DNA from: Scolanthus callimorphus
Taxonomy: Eukaryota > Cnidaria > Anthozoa > Actiniaria > Edwardsiidae
DNA: 64,000 nt
Assembly: GCA_033964015.1 (NCBI GenBank)
Contig: CM066925.1
Span: 6,229,498-6,293,497 of the forward strand
Direction: 5' to 3'
This document shows positions 12,301 through 23,500 of the stretch, piece after piece. Position numbers and translations under genes: made by a program. Within the stretch, counting starts at the first letter, position 1, and each line of letters opens with the position of its first letter. The notes below the pieces were generated by a model that saw only the letters and a list, made by a program, of their open reading frames with translations, searched no databases and was not told where the DNA came from.

Positions 12301-15300
12301 ATGAGGGCTTATTTAGTATTTTTATTGTTAGCTTTTGTTTTGATTTGTAGTGTTTTAGCCGAGGAAGAAACGAAACCAGAAAAGGAGAAGGAAGAGGAGA
12401 AATCCGCGACAGAGAAATCGGAGACAGAAGTGACGAATGATGAAGACGAGGACGATGGAAAGGTAGAAGTTGTGGGTGAGAAGACGGAGGAAGTAGAGGC
12501 GAAGCCACGTAAGGTGAAAAAGAAGAAAATGAAAAAAGGGAAAAAGAAATCAAAGATGGGTAAGAAAAAGAAGGTTAAGAAAGTTAAGAAGGTAGTGGAA
12601 GTAGAGGAAGAAGTAGAAGATGAGGAGGAAGAGGACCCTAATGCTAAGATTGAAGTCGAAGACCTCTATGTTCCAAGCGACTGCGCGAACAAAACAAAAA
12701 AAGGCGACCATGTAGCGGTTCACTATACGGGTTGGATGCAAGATGGCTCGTTATTCGACACCACTAAGGACCACAGGAAGGGATACACGCCGTTTGAGTT
12801 CACGCTAGGTGGAGGGACCGTCATCAAGGGATTCGAACAAGCTGTCACTGATATGTGTGTGGGGCAGAAGAGACGAGTTGTTATTCCTCCTGCGCTGGCA
12901 TACGGCAAGAAGGGATCCGGAGACGTACCAGGTAAGTGAAAACCTCAGTTATTACAAAAGGAGTAGATCTTATGAAGAACCTCCCTAAGCCGCCATTTTG
13001 TCAGCCTAGCATATGAGAGGGTGATGCAATATTTTAGCCAAGTTTCAAAAGTTCTTGTGATAGATATTTTGAGTTTTTTATAAACCGCTTCTTTGGCTTT
13101 ATTTTCATTAAAAATTAGAAGAAGAAGTGTAGACAGTTATTAAAAGACTTTCATACGTTGTAAATAATAGCAAAGTAAAAACACATTGAGGCTCTCGTAA
13201 GTGCGTTAGTGGTCTACTCTGAGACCTTATCTCGCCTTATCTTGCCGCTCCTAATTGGCCCAATTTTTCGTCCTGCTCTCGCCTTTCAACTGGACCATTT
13301 TCCTTTATCTCGCACAAACTCGCGACGAGATTAGGTCCCAGAATAGCACAGGATTTGTCCGGGAACTATGTGTTTTCTCAGGTTCGCATGAGTCAGCGAT
13401 AGATTAGTGTTTCATCGACGAAAAGTTTTTTCTTTTAGTCTTTCAGTGTTCGGTACTGTAACACGAAATATAGGTATCACTCACTGAGACAAAACACCTA
13501 GTTAAAGTCTCAGTTTCCGAAGTTTGCATGCCATTAATTTGCAATGCTTGTTTTTTCTTTTAAACTATTCAACTCTGTTTTCTCTTGTCGACAAAATACT
13601 GCGCTTGAGCGTTTTTAAAAATATTATTAATGAAAGTTCTTCCGGTAGTTTCTCCGAACCTTCAAAACACCACGTCCCACGTGTAGAGGTGTAAGGGGAT
13701 ATCTAAGGCGCATTAACTATTCATATCCACCTGATATGTGGTGACCTTCATACTGGTCGACCAAAACCTGCAAAGAGGCCATCGCCTGATTTTAAGTCGA
13801 GAGTACCTTGGGCGAAAGTCTTAATATTACCATTATCGAAACAAGTTCCACAATAGTCCCACTATGCGAAACCCCAAAGTTTGCGAAACCCCAAAGTTTG
13901 GATTGGATAAAATTGAGATCGATCGAGATACAGCCATTCCAAGATAACCGAATTTTATAAGATTTGTATGCTTCGTGTGACGCCGCGTCCGGATTTCTCA
14001 CATATCTTGTAAACATCTTGGGTGAGAGGTCAAAACAATGGTACTCTGGGGGGTGGGGTAAGGCACTTCGACCCGCCAATCACCACCTTCCCTGACAAAA
14101 TCGGGCACCTAAAAATTGTTACCTCTTCCCTTGAATGGCGATTTCTCGATCACTATTGACCCGATTAACTCCCTAATTATATAGCCAGTACGAAATCCAT
14201 TGTTGTCAACTGTCCAATTATTTTTAAATTGGATCGCGCGCTTTGCAATTGGACACTTTCACTGGGGGGGGGGGGGGGATGATTTTGAAAAAAAATATCC
14301 TGCACGGCATTTTTGTCATAATCCTCAACTAATTTTACGAAATAAATGTCCTACAATATCTTAGAGACGTAAAAAAAATCTTGCAAAAAAAAATCATCCC
14401 CCCCCCCCCTCAAAAGTCAAATGGTCGGCCCCTAAGAAAGAATGGATGATTCCACGGAACTCCAAATTGAGATCCTCTGAATCATCCAATTGTTTCTTAA
14501 TTGGACAACATGGAGTCCTGCAAACTGGGATTCTGTATAGTCCAACATCAGATCTTTCTATGTGGGTCTTGTAGTTACGGATAAATCGTAGCATGAATGG
14601 ATTCGCCCCAGGCATTTAGGGATTGAAATCACGCAATGGTAAAAACGTTTTAAGGTTCTTCTTCCATTTATCTCACTTCCTCTAAAGAGAGTTTTAGATG
14701 TGTAGGTGTACTAAAGCGGTAGTACTGTTATATAAGTACTAGCCATACAGTGCTTTCAAGTGGTATACTGCAGAATATCCCACGCGTCACTTGTATTTTC
14801 TGGTATCCACACGAGCCTTCAGGCGAGTCGCTCGTCGACCCAGTCCACCCAAGTTCAATTATCAATAACGACAATAGATCAAATCGGCTAATAATGATGC
14901 CATCCAATTCAGACCGTGATGATTTCTTTGCGTGGTTACAATTGTCATATTTTCATCACCACAAAAGTATCCACCCAAGAACCATCGCATGATCTGAATT
15001 GCAGCCGGTTAAGCCGCCTAAGATGATTCATTGATACAGCTAAAATCGTTGCATCGCGACCCGCGTTTTCAAAACATCGATTTGTTTTGGATTTTGCTAT
15101 TCCGCCAGTCAAATTTTATGAGCCAATCAGATTCTTGCCCTGTTTCGCCTAGTGCAGTCGCCTGGCTTTCCGTCGCGACGTTGTCTGGTTTTAGTTCAGA
15201 GGGAAGCCAGTTGACTGCACTAAGCGAAACAGGACAAGAGTTTCATTGGCTCAGATAGTTTGATTGGCGGAACAGCAAAGTCAAAAATCCAACTGTTTTG

Positions 15301-15974
15301 TTTTTGAAAATGTGGGTCGCGATTCAACGGTTTTAGCTGTAAATTGGTCTGACAGATCGGACTAACGATTTTTGTCATCTCTAAGGTAACACCACGTTGA
15401 CGTACAATCTTGAGTTATTTGACGTGCGCGAGCCACCACCACATACAGATATGTTCTCTCATATGGACGAGGACGGAGACCGCAAGCTCTCACGAGATGA
15501 AGTCTCTAACTATATGCGCAAGCAGGCCGAGGCACAGTACGCACCTACATATGACCAGGTTAGTACGATCACATGACCAGGTTAGTACATCATATGATAA
15601 GGTTAGGGAGTGGTCATTATTTTGGGCGCCGATTTAGGGGGGGGGGGACTCAAATTTTTGGCCTTACATTCGAGGGGGGGGGGGGGGGGGGGGGGGGTTG
15701 GGCGCTGATTTGAGGGGGGTCAACATTTTTGAGCTTGCATTTTAGATTGGGTCTAAATTTTTTTGCCCCGGGTTTGAAAAAAAATAATTTTTTGAAATCG
15801 CGAATCTGTGACCAATGAATAAAATGATATTGTTTCCTATTTTTGTTTCAGCAATGGCAGAACCACCACGACCGAATGGTAGACAATGTGTTTGAGTACG
15901 AGGACCATGACGAGGACGGCCATATTTCGCACGATGAGTTCAGTGGACCCAAGTTACACCACGATGAATTTTAA
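12301..15974 (+). CDS. FKBP14: ER FKBP-type prolyl isomerase with two EF-hands (FKBP14/FKBP7-like)
   Basis: Three exons, 12301-12931, 15386-15558 and 15852-15974, join in frame to give 308 residues. Residues 1-20 are a signal peptide (MRAYLVFLLLAFVLICSVLA). Residues 21-117 are a Glu/Lys-rich low-complexity segment not found in vertebrate FKBP14. The FKBP domain covers about 120-225, with VHYTGWMQDG, FTLGGGTVIKGFEQ and IPPALAYGKKG. Two canonical EF-hand loops follow at 238-249 and 286-297 (Asp, Asp, Asp and Glu ligands present). The protein ends HDEF, a variant of the HDEL retention signal. By family knowledge it catalyses proline isomerisation during folding of collagen and other secreted proteins in the ER. 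The extra segment makes it about 90 residues longer than human FKBP14. The gene is convergent with TMA16. The choice of FKBP14 over FKBP7 is uncertain. Confidence 0.95.
14203..14520. repeat. Foldback repeat built on TCCAATTNNTTTTAAATTGG
   Basis: The ends are inverted (GTCAACTGTCCAATTA on the left, TTAATTGGACAACATGG on the right), with internal G and C homopolymer runs. It is related to 34981-35138, which shares the GCATGGAGTCCT-type terminus. Confidence 0.55.
14739..14826. repeat. Dispersed 85-bp repeat, copy 2
   Basis: Same family and orientation as 3428-3512, sharing CTGCAGAATATCCCACG and TTGTATTTTCTGGTAT. Confidence 0.6.
15035..15341. mobile_element. TA-flanked MITE (CAGCTAAAA family), copy 1
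   Basis: Terminal inverted repeats CAGCTAAAATCGTTG and CAACGGTTTTAGCTG lie between TA dinucleotides at 15035 and 15340. The arms continue through GCGACCC/GGGTCGC and GTTCCGCCAGTCAAA-type blocks and form a long hairpin. A second copy is at 21881-22132. TA duplication suggests Tc1/mariner-type mobilisation. Confidence 0.75.
15559..15851. other. FKBP intron 2 with long G-runs
   Basis: The intron runs from GTTAGT to TTTCAG. Positions about 15637-15720 hold uninterrupted G-tracts (one over 20 nt), on the sense strand of the FKBP gene and able in principle to form G-quadruplexes. No coding content. Confidence 0.7.
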
Positions 15975-16342
15975 TTACACACCTGGATTCATGCCGAGTC
16001 CGCAAAGTGACTATTTCATGATAGTGACATTTTTAGTTTTGAAAAAATTAACAGTTTTTGGCTTCTTGTCAAGAACCATTTTCTAAGAAACAAGATCGTT
16101 CGGATCTTTGCGCGCGCATATCAAGAAGTGTTACTGGATTTTTTTGTGAGTCCCATAGCTCGAGGCGCGCCTCTCTAAATCTAGATGGCGCCCGAGGGTT
16201 CTCGCGATAAAAACACCCAGCAACCTCCTGCAAACAGGCTATATTTAAAAGTCTTCGTTTTATTTTAGCTAGCTTTGGGAGGATTACATATAACCATGAG
16301 CTTGGGTTCGTCTCGCAATGAAATGCTCGCAGAAAGCTGAGA

Positions 16343-16348
16343 AATAAA
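16343..16348 (+). terminator. Candidate poly(A) signal for the FKBP gene
   Basis: AATAAA lies about 370 bp past the stop codon at 15974, before the next inverted-repeat element. It is the first AATAAA downstream, assigned by position only. Confidence 0.45.
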
Positions 16349-16389
16349 ACTTCAAGGTCCAAATAATTATTATTACATACCTATTGTAA

Positions 16390-16642
16390 TAGAGCGATTT
16401 CACATGACTGTCGCGAAAACAATTGCATTGAGCAATCACTAGCCAATCAGAATCGAGAGAAATCGCAACTTGCTCCTAAATGGCTTTTTTCTTAGCCAAT
16501 GGCAAGCCGAACCAATTACAAAGTAATTAGACAATTGTATTTACTACAGAATTTGATTGGCTGAGAAAAACGAGTAGCCAAGAGAACGCAAAGCAATCGC
16601 AATTACAAAACAAGTCTTGACAGCCACGTGAAATCCTCTCTA
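16390..16642. mobile_element. TA-flanked MITE (GAGCGATTTCACATGACTG family)
   Basis: Terminal inverted repeats GAGCGATTTCACATGACTGTC and GACAGCCACGTGAAATCCTC lie between TA at 16390 and 16641. Solo ends of the same family occur at about 41734-41757 and 46382-46417. It lies between the convergent FKBP and TMA16 genes. Confidence 0.7.
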
Positions 16643-17025
16643 TACTATACCAGGAAAATTACATGTCATTTGCAACTATACTCAAGCCTCTGTATGTTGT
16701 ATTTACATTCTGAAATGTATGATCATGGGTTGTCATTAGGACTTCTTATTCAAGTTACTACATGCATCCAAAAACCTTTTAGAAGTTGCTAAAATAAACC
16801 CAAGTTTCATACAACCAGATTTTTGCTACACGTTGATCGAATCTTTAAAAAGAAGGAAACCACTAGCAATGGAGAATTGGTTTTGGTGTTACTACAGTTT
16901 ATGTGTAACATATATAGCTCTTAGAAAGTGCAAAAGAAATTTGAATATCCCTAATATACTCTTGTACATTTTGTCAACCAAAGCCTGAAATTGCTCGATC
17001 TACAAATTATCTAAACTAATGTTAG

Positions 17026-17031
17026 TTTATT
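17026..17031 (-). terminator. Candidate poly(A) signal for TMA16
   Basis: AATAAA on the minus strand, about 475 bp past the TMA16 stop codon. Assigned by position only. Confidence 0.35.
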
Positions 17032-17506
17032 TTTTCGTAGTGCAACTTAGTTCAAAACTTATTTCATTATTGCCACACAGGGCGGAAACTTAGTAACCAA
17101 GATTTTGAAGACTTTGAAGAGGATGTGTCATTTTCCTGTACAAAACCTTTCAAGAAATTATTATCAGACCATATAGACGGTTTAATTCACGCTCCCAAGT
17201 TGCATCTCTGGTCGTAATCAGGGAGGAAATCAAGATGGCGGGAATAATTCAGAATCGTAAGAGAAATGGAAGCTTGAAATCATCACAAGTTTTTAAAGAC
17301 AGATGGAATAATCACGCGCCTTTAGAAACATCAAGAATTCGCCGGTGGCGCTCAACCAATCAGAGAAGCGGGAAAATATGTTGAATGAATAATAATCTGA
17401 ATTATATCCGCCATCTTGCCTTGGTTACCCATGATGCAACTGTGACCGTGACCTTGTCTACTGCACATTAAAAATGTATCGATAAAAACATACGACATTC
17501 CCTGAT

Positions 17507-20500
17507 CTAGCTATTATCGATGCACTTATCTTCTTCCAATGGCTGTTCCTTTAGTTCGTCATTGCTAGGATTCGACTCCACGCTAGGGCTGGCGGTTGGC
17601 GCTGTCGAGCTTGTGAAAGACTTCATCTTGATTGGCGCGAAATTTTTCATGTCACAATTCCACATTCTAAAGGATGGAAAAACAAGATTGTTGACAATAA
17701 CATTACTGCTATACATTAGCCAATGTGCAATGAGTGCCTTGCTTGATGTTAAACCGTTCGTGATTATTGTTGTTGCGCTGTTGTTTACTGTGCGACTACG
17801 TCAACCGGGCCATTTGTTAGCCAATCAGAAAGCGAGTACAGAACAAAGGATCTCGACTTTCTCGAGATCTGAGACACCGAAATATCGCTTTTCTCGTAAA
17901 CATTTTGGAACTTATGAGCAGAAATAACTTCAAAACACTTAATTACTCATCGTCAGATGTATTGCAGGTATTAAATTTGCTTAAAATGGTTTGGATATCT
18001 AAATGACAAACTTTTTACGGGATGGCCCGGTAGACGTAGTCGCACAGTTAGTTGTTGTGTTTTTCTTTTTCTTCTTGTTTTTCTGGTTGTTGTCCTTCTT
18101 GCTGTTGTTGTTGCGCCACAGTATGGCTAAGTTAGATAGGTATGTAGTGAAGCTCTGGGTACCCTGTGTGATGAACCACGTGTTCTGCGGCCACGTGACA
18201 TGTAATCCTCGTTAACGGTCCGGGTCATGGCCGCCATGTTGGGAATAAATCCTCAACCTCGTCCCCAGGGTCTTCTCCGTCGTTTTTCAAAATGGCGGTT
18301 AGCTCAGAGAAGACCCTGGGGGAGGCTGAGTCACGTGACTATTGTTTGAGGACATGAGAATGAGGTTTGTCCTTGTTTTGAAACGGTCATGTGACTCAGC
18401 CTCCCCCAGGGTCTTCTCTGAGCTAACCGCCATTTTGAAAAACGACCGAGAAGACCCTGGGGACGAGGTTGATAAATCCTGTGATGAAGTTTTAACCTGA
18501 CTATTGTCATCTTTCACAATGGCGTTGTTGTTATTCGTGATGTTGTTCGTGTTGTTGTTGTATTTTTCTTGCTGCTGCTGCTGCTGTTGTTGCTGTTGTT
18601 GTTGTTATACAACTGCTGGTCTATGAAAAGTACTTACTTGAAGAGCTCAAAATTTGAAGAAGACGTCAAATCAGGAATCTCTAAAAAAGAAAGAAATCAC
18701 ACAATTAATTCTGCTAGAGATGGTCAATGGTAAAGCAAATCCTTAAGCCAGGTTGGGTCCCCTACGATAACTAAGCTAGGGACGGATACGACGTAGGCTA
18801 TAACTAAGCAGAACCCAAGCCACGAGAGCATTCCACTTATCAGACCTACTCAATAGTCCCGTTTCGAATTCTTTACTCTACCGCTGAATAGGCATCGACG
18901 TCGTATGAATACAGCCGAAGCCTCAATTTGAAGTAGAAACATTTGGAATACCGACGACAAATTGATGAAGCTTGAATAGTCCAGTTTCGAATTCTCTGCT
19001 CTACCGCTGAATAGGTATCGACGGCGCATAAATACAGCAGGAGCCTCAATTTGAAGTCGAAAAAGTTGTGAATACCGACGAGAAACTGATGAAGCTTGAA
19101 TTGAGACAAAAGACAACGTGAGGAAACTTTCCCAACTCGCTGGTATTCACAACTTTTTCGGCTTCAAATTGAGGCTCCTGCTGTCTTTATGCGCCGTTGA
19201 TGCGGTAGAGTAGAGAATTCGAACCGGGACTATACCTTTCTACCCCATGACCGTACGTCACCGGTACCTTATTTGGAAGGTCTGTAAGTATATTTCCTCA
19301 TATCTTAGGGAATGTAGTAGGGACATTCACCAGAACTTGCAGATGTTCGAGAAACACCGCTCTCTTGGTCGCCATTTTGTTTTTCCTCGGCCTAAGGGCC
19401 TGGATCGAGATTTCAAAATACCACAGGCAGCCCGTGCGGATTCGCAAAAAAACAACAGGACTTTCTTGATGGCCACAGTACAACAGCGTCATACTGCGAA
19501 TCCCTACACCTGTACTCTAGTCCGCGAGACATGCGCATAGCCCTAAATGTCGAAATTGTTTAAACAACTTCCCAACAATTTCGCTGCGTCATTGTTTCAA
19601 AACATCGCTTTGGGTTTGGGATTGTGTATTGTTTCGGTCCCCCCCCCCCCCCCCCTTCCCTTCGCCCGATTTTTGCGCTCGCCATCGGAACCACGCGCCT
19701 CAAGCATCCAAGATGGCGGCCGATCAGCGAACGGACTGTCATCTGAAATCCGCTCTATGTAGTTGTGCTCAAGTAATCACGTGCTCAACGCGTGATTGTA
19801 TTTTTACTTAGGTTGCCTTAAAAAGAAACTAGTCACGTGCTCATCGCGTGATAGTGGTTTTACTTGGCTTGGGATTGGCTAACTAGGAAGCCACTCAACT
19901 TCAACTCAATTTTCGTTCGTTTATGATTGGGTAGGTGGATTTGCTCACCGATTCCTCCTGTGGTAAAGAGTTCCCTTTCCAAATTGATGACTGTCTTCAT
20001 GGCATCTTCTCGGTTTCCCTGTGTGCGGCCTTGTCTACTCTTGACTACACTGTTGAGGTCTTCTATTTTCTGAAGCTCAGCATCAAACCTCTGGAGGTAG
20101 CTGAACATGCAAAAAAGTATTTTACGGTGGTGTTACGCAACAAAAACTTTCCACGTCACGTTGTTGTGCGGAAAGATGAGAAATTCGGCAACGGCCATGT
20201 TAGACGATACAACATTTAGCGCAACAACAACCGGCAAACGACTGTTAAAACAACTTTTAGCGCGAGCTGCTGACGAATTTCCGATTGCCTCGCTTGTTAC
20301 ACGAGACAACTTTTCAGACATTCGTCATTTTGAGTCATGAGGGACACGAGAACTCACGATCTATGGCAAGGGTTTTCTAAACTATGATCGTAGTAGCGTA
20401 GGGAGCGTAATCACTTCCGTGCATAGTTTAGAAAAAGCTACAGCGCAGTGTGGCTCGATATAGAATGGTGGTTTTCAACCATCGCCCTCGAAATAGCGTA

Positions 20501-23500
20501 CGGAGCGTAGAGAGCGCAGTGTGGCTCGATATAAAATGGTGGTTTTCAACCATCGCCTTCGAAATAGCGTAGGTAGCGTAGAGAGCGCAGTGTGGCTCGA
20601 TATAAAATGGTGGTTTTCAACCATCGCGTTCGAAATAGCGTAGGGAGCGTAGAGAGCGCAGTGTGGCTCGATATGAAATGGTGGTTTTCAACCATCGCCT
20701 TTGAAATAGCGTAGAGAGCGTAGAGAGCGCAGTGTGGCTCGATATGAATTAATGGTGGTTTTCAGTCATCGCCTTCGAAATAGCGTAGGGAGCGTAGAGA
20801 GCGCAGTGTGGCTCGATATGAAATGGTGGTTTTCAACCATCGCCTTTGAAATAGCGTAGAGAGCGCAGTGTGGCTCGATATGAAATGGTGGTTTTCAATC
20901 ATCGCCTTCGAAATAGCGTAGAGAGCGTAAAGAGCGCAGTGTGGCTCGATATGAAATGGTGGTTTCAATCATCGCCTTCGAAAAAGCGTAGAGAGCGCAG
21001 TGTGGCTCGATATGAAATGGTGGTTTTCAACCATCGCTTTCGTGACTCCTCAAAAAACACTGACGATTGCATTATTAAATGCAAGTGGTCATTTGTTTGG
21101 CTTTTGTTTTCAATCTGATTGGCTTGGAGAGCAAAGTCGCGATGTTCACGGCCCAATAGACCAAATCGACTAACGATGTTTACATCTTGTTGCCACCCAG
21201 TTCAGATCATGTATGATTCCTTTGGGTGGATACTTTTGTTAGTTCTGCACATACACTCGTGCACTCAGCTGAGTGAGAAAAATTGTACAATTGTATCATC
21301 ATATGATCTGAATAGGGTGGCAACAAGATGTAAACACTGAACAACAACAACCAAAGGTTGAGATTTATGTTAAACGCCGTGGAAAAATGGTGTTTTGCTG
21401 ACGTTTCGAGCGTTAGCCCTTCGACGAAGGGCTAACGCTCGAAACGTCAGCAAAACACCATTTTTCCACGGCGTTTAACATAAATCTCAACCTTTGGTTG
21501 TTGTTGTTCATGTTCACGTCTCCGCCGACGCAGACCACCTAGTTTCCCGTAAAACTAGTCATACAAGATGTAAACACTGTTTGCCGATAGAAAACTTTCA
21601 CGACACTCATGTGCTCTATAATCATTAACTTACTCTTCAATCAACTGTCGTACTTCTTGGGCTGTGTAGCGAGTTTTAGTGTCATCGATGTGCTCATAAA
21701 ACCATCTGCATTTATCACCAACTGAAATTGATAAATAAGAATTTTGTGTGACAGGCGAAACAGAAAAACATGAAATCTCAAACCCAAAACTTGCCTATTA
21801 TTTAATAAAGTTAAAATTACCTTTTACTTCAAGCAAATGGGAACGCTCATCTTTTTTCCTTGATGAAGAAAAACATGTGTTACAGCTAAAATCGTTGCAT
21901 CGCGACCCACGTTTTCAATTTTCGCTTTGCTGTTCCGCCAGTCAAATCTTATGAGCCAATCAGATGCTTGCCCTGTTTGGCCTAGTGCAGTAGCCTGGCT
22001 TTCTGTTGCGACATTGTCTGGTTTTACTTCAGTTCATTGTCTCAGATAGATTGGCGGAACAGTAAAGTCAAAAATCCAAAAATAATTTGATGTTTTTGAA
22101 AATGTGGGTCGCGATGCAATGGTTTTAGAGTAATAAATGACATTGGTATAACTGAAATATTGTAAATTTAGGAGCGGAGCATGAACAATAACAACCAAAT
22201 GTTGAGATTTATGTTAAAAGCTGAGTGAACTATTGTTTTGAGGAGGAATGAGGGAGTGAGTGGACACAGAGTGAATGATGAAAAGGGAAAGGAAACAAGT
22301 ACAGTCACTTTGAACTTGAAAATGATATAAAAGAAAATAAATGTCTATTGCTGGCTCAAACTTTAATTAATAGTCTTAATCTTTATGATCACAGAATATT
22401 TTTTCCTCAAATAAACAATGCACCACAGATGCGGCATCTGGGCGGTGTCTATTAACACTTTTAGTCACATGTGCTGCCTTTATTGAAGGGTGGCGTCTAT
22501 TCGGGGGGGCGTCAAAATGAGGAAATGGTAATGAGCCAAATCACACTTGAAGGGATTCTGTAGAGGACTGGGACCATTTGGGATAAACAGTCATAATTTT
22601 TATAGGGGATATAATATTATGACAGATGTCAACCCTCCCAGCTTGCCAGGGGCCGGTTCCTAGAAGGTCAGTTAAGAGTTATCTGTAGATAAATGCTTAT
22701 CCAATGGATAAATCCTGAACAAACCCTATACAACAGATAACGTTTATCAATGGATAACTTTATCCAACCTTTCGGGAACCGGCCCCAGGACTCTGAAGTC
22801 AATGTTTTACTCCCATCTCCTGGCAAAATTTTCCTGAACTGCCATATATTTAATGTATTTCTCCTGGTTTTCTTTCATTGAATGTTCTTGTATAATATTT
22901 TTTGTATTTGGTCTTCTCCAATCAGAGATAAGTCAATTGTTGACAATTATCTCCAGAGCTCTCCTATACCGGTATCTACCTTTGCAATTTTTCATTGCGA
23001 TGTACTGCCCTTGCTAACTGGGTTGACATCCCTGCTTTATCTGTAATATGTAAACAATTATCTCCAGAGCTCTCCTATACCGGTACCTACCTTTGCAATT
23101 TTTCATTGCGATGTACTGCCCTTGCTAACTGGGTTGCTTTCCTTGAGTTAGGGTGGATGGCCTTCTTGGTGTGAGACCGCACTTTAAAAGACTTTGGCTG
23201 GAAACCATGAAAAAAAGAAAAGGCAAGTGGTCAATGTCATTCTCATAACCTGGTGCTCTGGCTTCTCTACGATTCTTTGTACATGGCTGCAGTGGCTGAT
23301 CTAGGATTTTAAGAGAGGGAGGGGGGGTCATTTTTGCTGATAACACCACACACAAAAAATAGAGGTATACCAATCCTTCTCTGTTGTCCGTGGCCCTCTC
23401 ACAAGGTGAAATCGTGGTTACTACATCATGGATTAAATATACTGGTATACATTGGGTCGAATAAAAGAAAAGAACCACTCTGAAATGACAAAAGGTCTTT

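Larger units (their letters stand above)
12932..15385. other. FKBP intron 1 (2.45 kb) with repeats
   Basis: The donor is GTAAGT at 12932; the acceptor is CTAAG ending at 15385. No second gene was seen. It carries a foldback repeat (14203-14520), a dispersed repeat (14739-14826), a degraded inverted repeat at about 14840-15000, and a TA-flanked MITE whose right end is 44 bp before exon 2. Confidence 0.8.

Noticed and set aside
12152..12553. Minus-strand Ser/Pro-rich frame of 133 residues
   Set aside because: Shadow of the Glu/Lys-rich FKBP exon 1 on the opposite strand.
17520..17927. Plus-strand frame of 135 residues
   Set aside because: It is antisense to the last TMA16 exon and has no recognisable domain.
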